A stretch of DNA of 64,000 nt from Apus apus (lineage: Eukaryota > Chordata > Aves > Apodiformes > Apodidae): assembly GCF_020740795.1 (NCBI RefSeq), contig NC_067286.1:243990-307989 (forward strand), written 5' to 3'. Made by a program: the position numbers and the translations under genes. Shown in pieces: positions 35,954 to 47,300 of the stretch (positions are counted from its first letter, which is position 1; each line of letters begins with the position of its first letter). The notes beneath the pieces are model-generated. The model was not told where the DNA came from. It saw only the letters and a program-made list of their open reading frames with translations, and did not search any database.

Positions 35954-36620
35954 AGGACATTGCACTGCCCCTGGGAGAGCAGTTCTGCTGCTGGTGCTGG
36001 CAGCACTCAGCACCAGCTGTGCTGGGGTGTCAGGGGTGGGTGGGCAGGGGGGGAGCAGCTTCCTGAGGGAGCAGCAAGTGGCCTTTCGCAGTGTGACCCT
36101 TTGGTGCTTGGAGTCAAGATTCCCCAGGTGCTGGCACTGGTGGCTCTGGCCACGAGAGCTCTGTCCTGCTCCTGTGGAAGGGGGCAGGGGTGGAGGGGGC
36201 AGGGGTTCGGTGGTGGCTGGTGTGTCACTGGTGTCCCCAGGCTGTGGGGGGTGAGGCTGGCTGTGTGCTGCAGGGGCAGCAGAAGCTCCTTCCCACACAC
36301 GTCTGGGGAGGTGCCTGACCCTGCTGTGTGGTGGTGCTTGGTGTGTTGCCTTGGGAGGACGTGCCCTTCCCTGGGGACCTCTCCCCCTGCCCCTGCAGCT
36401 GCCCCAGGCAGCAGCACTGACTCCATCTCCCTGTTTGCCCTCTCTCCACCACCTCTCCTTCCTCGCCTGCAGCAGAGGGACTGTTTACTCCATCAAAGGG
36501 TTCTCCCAGGATCGCTGCTCAGTGGATGTGTTTTTATATCCTTTTGGATATAAAAACTTTTGGGGGTGTTTGTCTTTTACCAACACTTTGTACTGCAGTG
36601 AGGTGTGACAGTATTGCTGG

Positions 36621-36626
36621 AATAAA
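36621..36626 (+). terminator. PSMD13 polyadenylation signal
   Basis: AATAAA lies 668 bases beyond the PSMD13 stop, following AT-rich sequence and followed by a T/C-rich downstream element. The 3' UTR therefore spans about 35954-36645. Confidence 0.75.
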
Positions 36627-36649
36627 CTTCTCTGCCTTCCCTTTTCTGT

Positions 36650-38625
36650 AGTCTGTCCTCTCCATCACTTGCAGTCAAGCCTCTGAGCTGTTCAGAAAGA
36701 CTCTTCCCTTGAAGTTTCAGACCTCAACACCCCTCTGGGCAGGATCTCAGCTGTTAATACCCAGTGGGATTCGCATGTACCTCAGGATGTACTGTATTAC
36801 TGTCAGTTTCCTTCCTTTTCAGGACACTAATCTTTTCTGCAGCTGAGGAAGCAGCACTGACTGACAAGGCCTGAGACAAGTTTTTGTCTGGTTTTGCCTC
36901 TTAATAACTTCTACTTCAAAAGCTTTTCTGCAAGGGAAGGGTTTTCCCCTGTTGTTGCTGCTGCCTTTATCAGGATGTGGGATAATTGTGCGTGTCCAGG
37001 AATGCAGATCTGCAGTGGAGGCTGCATCTAAGTGTCCATCTGGATGCATAATGCTCCTAAGTGTAGGGCAGTAACAGCAAACTGCTGAGGTTCATAGCAG
37101 CTTTAAATGGATCCAAGTGCTGCTCACACCCCTGGCTAAATGCTTCCAGAGGCGAGTGGATTTTTTAAAAGCTGCTGCCAACATCTCTGTGGTCAGATCT
37201 TGCTTCACTGCACCAGGGTGATCCCGGAGCTGTGGTTACCAGTTCAGCTCTCTGGTGTCACTAACAAGATTCTGCTGGAATTCTCACATTCTGGGTGTGT
37301 TCTGGTTTTCTGTCTTGACTCGGGGCTTCGTGCCAGCAAGGGGACAGAGAAAGCACATGGTGGCCACAAAGAAAATGGAGACTCCCTATTTACCAGGAGT
37401 CCCATGGAAAAGACAAGGGGTCATGGGCACAAGTTGCTCCTGGGGAGATTCCCATTGGACACAAGAGGTAAATTTTTCACCAAGAGGACAGTCAAACATT
37501 GGAATAATCTCCCACGGGAAGTGGTGGATTCCCCCACATTGGACAGTTTGAAGTCTCAGCTGGACAGGGTGCTGAGCCACCTCATATCAACTGTAGTGGT
37601 ACCTGAAGGGGTTGGACCAGATGATCCTTCCAACCTGCCACTCTAGGATTCTGCAGTTCTGAGGCTGGGCTGCTCTGCAGGTGAAGGAGACCAAAGCCAC
37701 CAGAAAGTCAGACCCTGCACCTGGTCACCCTCTTCCCTTCTGCCTCTCATCAGTTCTGGCCTAAACTCTTTCCTGCCTGGGAGTTGGGTTCCCAGTTCCT
37801 GCCTCTTCCCTGCCCACCCGTGCTGGGTTTGCTCTGCCCCTGCTGGGTCAGCTCCTGCAGCGCCCGTGGGGCTGCTCTGCTCCCCTGCCTTGGGCTCTGG
37901 GGCTTCCCGTGCAGGTGTCACCCTGTCCTCCAGAGGCCACTTGCACTGACCCCAGAAGAGCACACGAGGAGTGTTCTGGGCAGGGAAATGTTTTGTCCTT
38001 TCCTAGCAAAGGACAGGAAAAGGCTTTGAAGGGACAAGTGCCCCTGGTGTGTCCCTGCCGCTGGGGACTGGAGAGCTGTCTCTTGGCAGGGCTTGTCCCT
38101 TGGGATGGGCATCAAAACCTCCTGCCAGCCCTCCTGTGCTGCTGGCAGTGCTGGCTTGGATGTAAATGTTTGAGCAGCTCCCCGAAGTGGGTGTGAAGTT
38201 CTGGGGCAGTAAGGACAGTTGCTCCAGAGGTTTTTCCAAGACCCCTGGAATTATTTGCTGCCCAAACCTTCCAGCAGGGCTGGACTGGCTCTTCATACCA
38301 GTCATGGGAGGTGTTTGGGGGTGGAGAAGAGGCTCTTTGTGCAGGAGGAAGAGTCAGATGAGCAGCACCTGGGCTGCAGGCTGCTCTCAGTGCCCCTTGC
38401 AGCCTTTGGGTGTTTCCTCACTAGGAATTTAATTTGATTTTCACTTCCTTGTTAGCGGTGGGAGCAGCGCCGGGCCGGGCCGCTGCTCTGCTGCGGGCAG
38501 GAGCAGGAGTGGGAAGCCCTCCCTGCTGCAGCCTCCTGTGGGAACATTCCCAGCAGCAGGACAGATCCATCCCCCACCACCAGCAGAGTGGAAGCAAAAC
38601 CAACAGGCCATTACTGCTAATGTGA
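36650..38625. other. Intergenic stretch between PSMD13 and COX8B 3' ends
   Basis: No exon recognised. It contains one CR1 3' fragment (37320-37655). The rest is unremarkable single-copy-looking DNA. Confidence 0.6.
37320..37655 (+). mobile_element. CR1-type LINE 3' end with remnant of ORF2 C-terminus
   Basis: The plus strand reads like the end of a CR1 reverse-transcriptase ORF: the frame near 37480-37570 gives HWNNLPREVVDSPTLDSLKS, matching the HWNRLPREVVDSPSLE signature, followed by the 3' UTR phrase GGTTGGACCAGATGATCCTTCC and an imperfect ATTCT-type terminus near 37650. The copy is 5'-truncated and belongs to an older CR1 group than the one at 26876. Confidence 0.85.
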
Positions 38626-38627
38626 GC

Positions 38628-38633
38628 TTTAAT
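38628..38633 (-). terminator. Candidate COX8B polyadenylation signal (ATTAAA)
   Basis: TTTAAT on the plus strand reads ATTAAA on the minus strand, 82 bases beyond the COX8B stop. This is the commonest variant signal and the distance suits a short 3' UTR. Confidence 0.5.
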
Positions 38634-38714
38634 GACCCAACCCAGAGAGTTCATTCCCGGTGAAGACCTGTCCTGTGGTCACCTCCTCATGCTGCAGCTC
38701 TCGGGTGGTTCCTC

Positions 38715-40085
38715 TCACTCTGTCCTGCTCTTGTAGTACTCCACGTGTGCCAGGATCCAGGCTGTGGGTGCCAGGAAGGACACGAACATGACGGAGAGGG
38801 CAATGGCTTGTTCCTGAGGGGGAACAGGGATCAGTGGGATGGCAGCAGGACCCCCACGTCCCGCATGGGGCTGCGGGGACAGCTGCTCACTGCTGCTGCC
38901 ACCCGTGCCACAGCTCGGGCACAGGTTTGTCCCCACTCCTGGCTCTCCCAGCCCCATGCTGCCGGGCAGACACTCCCCTGGGGCTGGGATGGGTGAGCAC
39001 AGCAGCTCCCACCAGCACTGGCCAGGCTGGGTGCTCTGTGGGCTGCTTTCCCTCTCCCAGTGCTTCTCCTGTCCCGGTACTCGCTGGGAACCCAGAGCAG
39101 CTGTGACCTTCAGAACCCACCCAGGCCTGGGCTTGGCCTCCCAGGGTTTCCCAAAGCAGCTCTTGCCTGACTTTCAAATGACTTTGAGGTATGAATTGCA
39201 ACCAGCAGCAGTCTCTTCTATTTCTGGTGCACTAGGGCTTAACCCTTTTCACTGACACCTTTATTCCCATTTTTATTTGGCTAGAAAAAGAGTCTCCAGA
39301 CTCCTCAAGCTCTTTGTTTCAGACCTTGGAAAGGCAGCAGGGAGTCAACTCCACAAGCCAAGGGGTGAAGGTAAAAAACAGCCAGGATTTCTGGTGAAAA
39401 GCTCCTTTTCCCAAGCTCATCTTGCCCAGCCCAGGAGGGTCCCTGCAGCTGGTGGGGATCATCCCCAGAGGGAGGGACCTGCCAGCCCTGGCTCTGCAAT
39501 GGCAGCAGACCCCATCCTTGCCCACGGGGACACCTGCTTTGGGGTGAGTGTCCCATGAAATGGGGGTACCTGGGGCCCAGGTCTGTCTCTGTGCTGTCAG
39601 GGTCCCTCGGGGCACTGCCTGTGCCTCTGCCACCTCCTCCCTGAGGTCCTGGGCTGCCCCATGGCTTAGCCTCCCTGGGGGAAATGCAGGGGACCCTCAG
39701 CATGTACCCTAAACCCCAACAGTTAAAAAAGGGGCTGAAAGGATAAAATAAAATGGAAGCAAGAGCCCAAGGGGGGGAGCAGGGCACACACCCTGCTGGG
39801 GGGAGCAGTCTGGAGCTTGCACAGCTCTGGGGGCACCTTCCCCCCTTCCCCTTCTCTTCCCACTCCCAAAAAAATTAATTAGTTGATAACACAAGGGGGA
39901 TTTGTGCCCCTCCAACCAGCGTGTCCTTGGGAGCAAGGCACCCCCCCCCACCCCCCCTTTTTAGCTTCCCCCAAGCTACTCACAGCAGCAGAGAGTGGGT
40001 GTTCGGGGGGCTTGGAGGAGAGCTGGGCCCGGGGGGTCCGCAGCAGGGTGGCCAGGAGCCGGGAGCCCCTCTGGAAGCCCCACAT
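38715..40085 (-). CDS. COX8B: COX8B, heart/muscle-type cytochrome c oxidase subunit 8 precursor
   Basis: COX8 is a single-helix nuclear-encoded subunit of respiratory complex IV in the inner mitochondrial membrane. Two minus-strand exons, 40085-39984 and 38813-38715, join in phase (GCT|GTGAGT donor, CCTCAG acceptor) to 66 residues. The N-terminal presequence MWGFQRGSRLLATLLRTPRA is rich in Arg and lacks acids. The mature part reads EQAIALSVMFVSFLAPTAWI then LAHVEYYKSRTE, with one membrane helix. EQAIxLSVxFxSFL resembles the mammalian heart form (COX8B/COX8H) more than COX8A (MELAVGL). Position between PSMD13 and PGGHG also fits mouse Cox8b, which I recall near Psmd13 and Pgghg; human has only a pseudogene there. 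COX8A remains a weaker alternative. Confidence 0.9.
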
Positions 40086-42698
40086 GGCCACGGCAGGGTG
40101 AGCACTGCTCCTCTGGCCGGGCTGCAGCTGCCCAGTCTGTCACCACTGCCACCACCCCCTGCTGCCCCCCTCAGCATGGGGCCTGCTGCTCCCCAAGGGC
40201 ACTGCGTGGACAGCCTTAAAGGGCAAGATTTTCCCAAATTACTACCCTTTTCTCTTTTTTTCTCCCCTAAATGTTGTGCTTTTTCCTTTCTCCCCAGCAG
40301 CACCCAGCTCCTCGTGCCTCTGAGGTCAAAACCCATGTCTCCAGCCCCTAAAGTGGGACCTCTCTGCCATGCTCTGCAGGAGTGCAGACCTCTTATCCTG
40401 GGCTTTTAAACATGTGTAACACCCAAACCACAATGTTTTTGCTGTAAAAATGGCAGGAAGGGCTGTGTAGACCATGACTGCTCAAGCACACATTTGTTGA
40501 CAAAAGCTGAGTGCTGGAATTAAAAAGCAGTAGCAGAATCTTTTTACCTTGTACCTCTTGTTTGCAGCTGCCTTTCCCAAGGATTTCCCTTGAATTCCCT
40601 GCTTGTCAGAGCCCTTTTCCAGCCCCCTGGCAGGCAGAGACCTCTGCAGCAGACCCAAAGCTGGGGGCTGGTGCAGCCTCCCCCAGTGAAAGCTTTTCTT
40701 TCAAGCAGTTTCACATCTGCCTCTGTAAGACAGGAAACAGGTGTAAGTGACTCCAGCAAAGCCCCCTGGATGACATTTCATATTAACCTGCTTCCCTTAG
40801 AGCCAGTAGTTGATTTTCTAGACCAAAACCAAAGCTGGCATCTCAGATCCCCTCCTGCCACCAGCCCTTGTGTTCAGCAGTTGAGGGTGTGAAGGAGGGG
40901 GAGTGTTCCTGAGCCTCAGTCCCATCCTGAAAACCTACCTAGAAACCTCTGTTGCTGCTGGAGATGAAGTTTCTTGTCCGTGGTCAAAGCTCATGCTGGG
41001 CAACGTTGCTGGGTTTAACTGGAGTGGCAGCAAGAGTGGCCCCTGTGATCCAGGCAGCTGGGAAAGTTTGTGAGCATTGGGAGGATAATCTCCCTGAGGA
41101 GTAAAGCCTTGCAGATTTTGTTTTGAACAGGAGCTGAAGGACCAATAAGAATCCTTGAGAAGCTGGGGAATCATCTGGTGGTAAAGGATGGATGTGATGA
41201 ATGGATTTCCCCTGATGTTCTTGGAGGAGCTGGTGAGGAGCAGACCAGGAGCAGCTGACACAGGAGAGCTCTGGTTTGGTGAGGAAGGTGTTTGGCAGCT
41301 GCTCTTTAACCCAGCCAGCCTTGCTGCTCCTCCTCCTTTTCCTCAGCTTCCTCCCTGGGTGCTTTTTGGCAGGAAGGCCACTCCAGGACTCAGTACCAGG
41401 TGTGCCCATGGAAAACCCTCCCTTGGTCCTGCTCAGTCTGGCTGGACCCCAGGGTGAGGAGGAAGGACAATGGCCCTTTCTGTGTCCCCCTCTTCCCTGG
41501 GAGCTCATGCCACATCCCCAGCCTGGTCTCTGACCTCGTGCTCCTCCTGGCTCCATGGCTGTGTCTGTTCTTGGGACCAGGCTTTGACAGGATGAAGTGG
41601 ATTGGCTGCTGTCATTTAGCCATTAGCCAGACCTCCAACATCTCTCATTGGAGAATCGAAGGAAAACAGTAGAAAAAACCATGAAAGCCCTGTTCCCACC
41701 AAGCAAACTGTTGTTTGTCTGTCTGTTCTCACTTTTTCTCTGTTTCAGAGATTCTGGTTGTGGCTGGGCTGAGCTCCGTGTTCTTCAACCCCAGAGAGCA
41801 GCTGGTGTCATGAACATCAGCCTGGCCTCTGTTTCTACCTTTCCAGGCTGTTACCAGCTCAGATGTTGCTGGGCAGTTTCCTTTCTCATGGGAGCCTTTC
41901 ACTCCAGGCCTGGGCCTGTAAAACTGAGAGACAAAAGCAGTTGAATCACAGAGGGAAACTGAGGCAGGTGTATTGAGAGATGGAGCATCCTGCTACACCC
42001 GGGCAGCACCACCCAGCAGGGACATGGAGTCTTCTGCTGCTTCTGGGCTGAGGAAACAGTTTCTCTTCCTTAGGACTGGAGGCAGCTTTGCTGGAGTCGG
42101 AGATTGGCTTTTCTGTGGATTTCCAGAGGGGAGACCAGGTGTGTAACAGCCCCCCTGGAACAGCTGCTCAGACAGGGAATTGACCCCTCGGAGCAGGAGG
42201 GAGGCAGCAGGTGGGTCACGGGGGCACAGCAAGTGGGTCGGGGGGCACAGCAGGTGTGTCCAGGGCTCTCCATGTCTGCCCTTGTCCATGGGGACAGGAC
42301 CGTAGCTCTCCCTGCCAAAAGGGGAAGGATTTCTTTCTCCAGGGACCAAATGTGCTGCCCAGGGTGGGACAGAGAAGCTGCTGACATGATGTCCCTCTGT
42401 CACACCAGGGACACGGGCAGTGGTTGTGACCCGGGAAAGCTGGGGCTGAGCAGGGGGAGGCTCATGGCATGGGGAGGGGGGCAGGGAGGGCTTTGGGCTG
42501 GAAGAGACGGGACCCTCGAGCTGGTGGATCCGGGAGCCTCTGTCTTCTGGTGGGCAGGAGGCACACCTGGGATCCAGGGGAATACCCCAATGCTTCCATG
42601 GGAGCTTGGGGCTGCATCACACGTCAGGGCTGTCCCACAGTCACTGTGATGGCAGGAGAGGTGCCCGGGAAGGGGCCGGCGTGTCCCGGGGCTGTGGG

Positions 42699-42800
42699 GC
42701 TGGGTCCGGGCTGGGTCTGGGTTGGATCAGGGCTGGGTCAGGGCTGGGTCAGGCTGGGTCTGGGCTTGGTCAGGGCTGGGTCTGGGCTGGGTCTGAGCTG
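42699..42800. repeat. G-rich minisatellite (about 11-base CTGGGTCNGGG units)
   Basis: About nine imperfect copies of CTGGGTCAGGG or CTGGGTCTGGG in tandem. On the plus strand the regular GGG triplets could form G-quadruplexes. Confidence 0.85.
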
Positions 42801-43148
42801 CCTCTCCAGGAAGCCCTGCAGGGAAACGGGCATCTTGAGTCTCCAAAGGGCTCCCGGGAAGAAGCATCGTGCCAAAGCCCGGATCCTTCCCTGGGAAAGC
42901 GGGCCGGGAAAAGGGCTGGAGCGGGGCAGGACAAGGGGCGGACAGTGTGGGGGGTTTCTGGGGCTCCCCCCGGCCCTGCAGCTGCCGCCCGGGCTGGTCC
43001 CGCCGCGCTCGGGGGCCAGGCCGTGGGTCAGTGCCGGGCTCTCCTTCCCTGGGGATGTGGGGCAGCCCCCGCTGCGGGCAGCGAGCGCAGCTGGGCAAAC
43101 GCGTGCAGGCCAAGACTGGTCCTCCCTTGTTATTTTTTTAAGGAGGGG

Positions 43149-43332
43149 AAAAGAAAAAAAAAAGAGAAAAAAAAAAAAAAGTGGTTTCCTTCCTTCTCTC
43201 CCCGTTGAGCAACTTCCGTCCCGGCCGGGGCCAGCGCCGCAGCGAGACCTGACCCGCCGGCTGCGCCCGCCCGGGCTCGGGTTGGATTTTCACTTTCCCC
43301 AAGGCAGGAGGAAGATTTTTTTTTTTTTTTTT
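43149..43332. repeat. A-rich run and T run flanking a GC-rich core
   Basis: A nearly pure A tract at 43149-43180 and a T tract at 43316-43332 flank about 135 bases of GC-rich DNA. The two could pair as an inverted A/T repeat. No LINE or SINE body is recognisable between them. Confidence 0.6.
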
Positions 43333-43568
43333 CCCAGCTCCATCTCGGGCAGTGCCAGGCGGAAGGAAACTGGGCCAGCCCTGAGCGCTGGCAGCAGGGA
43401 GGGATTTGGGCACCACCAGCCTGGCCGGGACGTGCCCTCCCTGCCTTCCAGCTCTGCTTGGAGAGTTTCACTTAGTGTGTCCCTGCTGTGTTGTCCCAGT
43501 GGCTGGCATTGCCAGGTGCCAGCTCCAGCTCCCTTTGCAAGGTGCTGTTTATGTGTCTATGTATCTTT

Positions 43569-43654
43569 CATATATATGTATATATTTATATTATGTATAT
43601 ACATCTATCTATATTATATATATATTTAATATTTTTTTCTTTATATATATATAA
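43569..43654. repeat. TA-rich microsatellite
   Basis: Imperfect TATATA and TGTATA units spanning about 85 bases, interrupted by short T runs. Likely length-variable. Confidence 0.9.
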
Positions 43655-44389
43655 CAGTGAAAGAAAGCTCCTACTCCAGCCAGCCAGTAACTGCAGCTGG
43701 GCTGGAGGTGCTGAGCACAGGGGCACGGTGGGTGAGGAGACGGGGAGCAGCTGAGGTTGCAGAAGAGTGTTTTGTAGTGTCATGGAACGGCACTGGGCAG
43801 AGGAGGAGGAAAGAAGAGGAAAGTGGCTGTGTTGTTTTGGGAGCAAATGGTGAGGTCGTGTCAGGGAGAGGGCAGTGGCAGAGATGGGGAACCAGAGAAG
43901 CAACAAAGCAGGTGGGTTGGCGGGGTTGGGGTGAGCTGAGCTTGGCCGGGAGATGCTGGAGCCAAGAGGGGGAAGGAAATGAACCTGGGATGAGGACACC
44001 ACCTTGTCCTGACCTGCATTGATGAGTAAACGTGGCTGAGTCATATAACAACTGAGCAAGTGACCCCTCCGACATTATCCCCATCGTGTGTCCTGAGCTC
44101 TGCAGTTGTCTCTGTGTGCTGGGCCGTTATTTCCGTGGCCTCCGGGAGCCCTTTGTCAGGCAGTCCCTTTGTTTTGTCCCAGGGGCTATGACAGATCCTG
44201 AGGGCTGGTCCCTCACAACCCCTGGCGCTGGGAGTAGGGCTGGAGCAGAGGAGAAGGGCTGGTCGAGGCATCTCAGGGGAGATGAAACGAAGGGGCTGCG
44301 CTGGGGGGGCTGGAGGCAGCAGCTCCGCCGTGTTCCTGGGGGTGGCAGGGAGCAGCCCTTGCCCCTGAGCCTGCTTTGCTGTCCTGCAG

Positions 44390-47300
44390 ATGGCTGATGG
44401 GGAAGAGGACCCCGCCGTGTTCAGCTGCCGGTCCCTGCCCGCCGACCCGCGGCTGATGGCCACGGTCACCAACGCCTACCTGGGCACGCGGGTCTTCCGG
44501 GACATCCTGCACGTTGGTGGCGTGTACAGCGGGGCCGGGGGGGACACACATCGTGCCGACATCCCCAGCCCTGCCAACGTCAGGGTGACAGTGCCTGGTG
44601 TGGACAGCCTGGCCCAGACCTTCAGCCTCAACACCCGCACGGGTAGGCAGCCCCGTCCTGCCGCCTCCGCTGGCTCTCGGCTCCCCTCGCCCTTCCCTCC
44701 ACCTCTGCCCTCCCTCCTCCAGAGGTGCAAAGGCTCTTGGCCTGCCTTGCCTCTTCCATGAGGTCACACCTTTCTTCTCCCCATTCACCTGCAGCTGTTG
44801 CTCTTCTGAAGTTGTGTTGGAGCAAGTGGCAGATTTCCCCCTTCTGGTGGGATGGAGGGTGATTTTCAGGCTGTCCCTCAGGCCCTGCTGGGGCCCGGCT
44901 CAGCTCACACCATCTGATCATGGAGCCTGATCAAACGTTTTGTAGTGCACTTGTGACTTGTCCCCGTGCAATGTGTCACCAGTCCAGAGAAAGCTGGACC
45001 TGGATAAGGGTGGTTCCTTTGCCAGTAGGAACCAGTAGATAGGACAGAACTGGGAGTCTTGGGCAGAGCACCAAGCCGTGATGGTTCAAAAGGCTGATGC
45101 CCTCCTTGTGCTTACAGGAACCTTCAGCCACGTGCTTCAGTCCACTGATTTCACAGCCACCCATCAGATCTACGCTCACCAGTCCCTTGTCCACCTGCTG
45201 GTCTCCAGCATCACCATCCAGCGATCAGCTCCCACCACCCAGCCCATCACGGTGCAGCTCCAGACGCCTTTCGTGCCAAAGAGCCAGGACCTGGACCTGA
45301 AGCAAGGGCCGGATTTCCAGGGAGCACAGTGAGTTTGGGTCATGGGGGGACCTTGCTCTGAGCACGTCCTTCATGGGGGGTTGCACGTTAGGAAAAGAAC
45401 TGCAAAAGTCAGGCTCGAACTCGATGGAAGTGGCGGGCAGTGGGGTGGCTTGTGCACATCTGCATCTTCTTACCAGGTGTAGAAAAACAGCTAAAATTGA
45501 GTATAGAAACAATTTTATTAGTTGCAACTCCAGAATTCTTTCTTACTCTGACGTGTGAGAGAGCAACGGAGGCCACAGGGGCTGGAGATGAGTTTGGGGA
45601 AGAGAGTGAGTCTGCAGGGGATGACCTCTTGCTGGGCTCAGGGACACCTGGGGAGGGATGTTAGTCTCCTGTGCTTCAGGGGTGGGACAGCAGCTGAGCT
45701 GGGGGGCAAGGCAGTGTCCATCCTGGTGGGGACAAGGGGGTGTCCATCCTGGTGGGGCCAGGAGCTTGGGGACGTCCCCCCTGCCTGGCTGGACACGCAC
45801 AGAGTCCCACCTGCTCCGCTCTCCCCCTCCCCTGCTGCCACCCACAGCTACATCTACGGGAGGACGCTGGTTCCCGAGGTGGAGGGAGGGCCCCGTCCCA
45901 CCATCCACATGCTCTGGAGGCCGGTGCCACCAGCCCTGACGCTGCGCGGGGAGGAGCGGGAGCGATGCTGGGAGTTCCTGACGGCCGTGGCCGAGAGCCG
46001 GGAGGAGGTGCAGAGGAGCTACAGCGAGGGGGTGGCCCTGGGGGCCACGGGCTCCCTGCGGGCTGCCCACCTGCGGGGCTGGGCTGAGCTGTGGCGAGGC
46101 TGCTGCGTGGAGCTGGACGGGCCCCTGCCCTTGAGGCAGGCTCTGCACGGGTGCCTGTACTACCTGCTGAGCACCGTCCCACCCCGGGACAGCCCCGGGT
46201 TCCTCTTCCAGGGCATCAGCCCTGGGGGCCTGTCCAATGGCACTCGGGGTGAGGACTACTGGGGGCACGTCTTCTGGGACCAGGTGAGTGGAAGCCAGGT
46301 GAGCTGGCCACCTGGGGGCTTTGCACAGCCCCTGGGATGGAGGAGACTGAGTGGGGGGCTGCTGGGAGACCTCTCCCTTGTCCCTGGGCAGGGGTTCCTT
46401 GGCACCAGCCTCAGGTTGGAGAGCACCTCCTGCTCCTTTCCAAGAGCTGCCCAGACCCAGATCGGTCCCCAGAGTCACTCATCTGGGTTGTCCTTTAACC
46501 CAAGCACGGGTTGCCTAAACCAAAGTCGGGGGCCTGGAGCTGCTGCATGGCCAGAGGGGGAGATGGACCCCACTACAGGGCAGCCCCCTCCCCAGCTGGG
46601 GTCCAAGGCCAGGGTGGTCCAGGTTGCTCATCTAGAGGAGCTCCATGGATGAGCTTAGAGCCCGGCCACCAACTTTTGGCTGTTTAATGTCATAGGTTGA
46701 AACCTGCCCTTCCCCTCCCAGCTGGCATCGGCGAGCCCCGTTGTGCCTGAACCTCTGGAAAACCAGCAGTGTTTGCTGTGCTGCTGGGAAACACAGCTCT
46801 AGTGGCCACCCCACAAGCCAGCTGGTCTCTTAAGTGGGGATGTGGCTCTGCAGCTGGAGAAGGATGGTGTGGCATGAGCAGGAGACACTGCTGGTTGGTG
46901 CTGGGGCTCCTGCACACACCCTGCTCTGGTCTCTCCCTAGGGAAGGGCTTCCCAGTCCTGGGGACCTTGTGTGCTTCCTTCCTGGTAATGCATGTGGCTT
47001 TGGCCCCCTCCAGAGCCTCTGGCTTTGCAGGACTCCTGCCTCCCTTCTCTTGCATGGTGGGAGGTCCTGCTGGGATCACCCCAGTGAGATGCCAGAGAGG
47101 AGGAGGCATGGGCAGAAACAGTTCCCTGGGGATTTGTCCCTTTCCATGAGCCCTCGGGACAGTTCCCTTCAGTTGCAGCAAAATCCTCGTCAGAGCATTT
47201 GTGTTGGTGGTGAAGGCTTGGAAGGTGAAGCTGGTGGGGGCATCAGGGTGCCCCAGCAGCCGATCCCACCGTCTTGCCTTGCTTGGACGTTTCCAGGACA

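Larger units (their letters stand above)
40086..44389. other. Intergenic stretch between COX8B and PGGHG starts
   Basis: I see no NLRP6-like exon here, although NLRP6 occupies this interval in mammals. Contents are a COX8B promoter region near 40086-40200, undifferentiated DNA to 42500, a G-rich minisatellite (42699-42800), GC-rich DNA with adjacent A and T runs (43149-43332) and a TA-rich microsatellite (43569-43654). PGGHG 5' UTR exon(s) should lie here, but I could not place them. Confidence 0.55.

Noticed and set aside
40083-40091. Longer COX8B N-terminus beginning at 40091
   Set aside because: That codon is GTG; the first ATG is at 40085 and gives a normal presequence.
42469-43629. 386-codon plus-strand open frame upstream of PGGHG
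   Set aside because: It runs through the minisatellite, the A and T tracts and the TA microsatellite; the composition follows the repeats.
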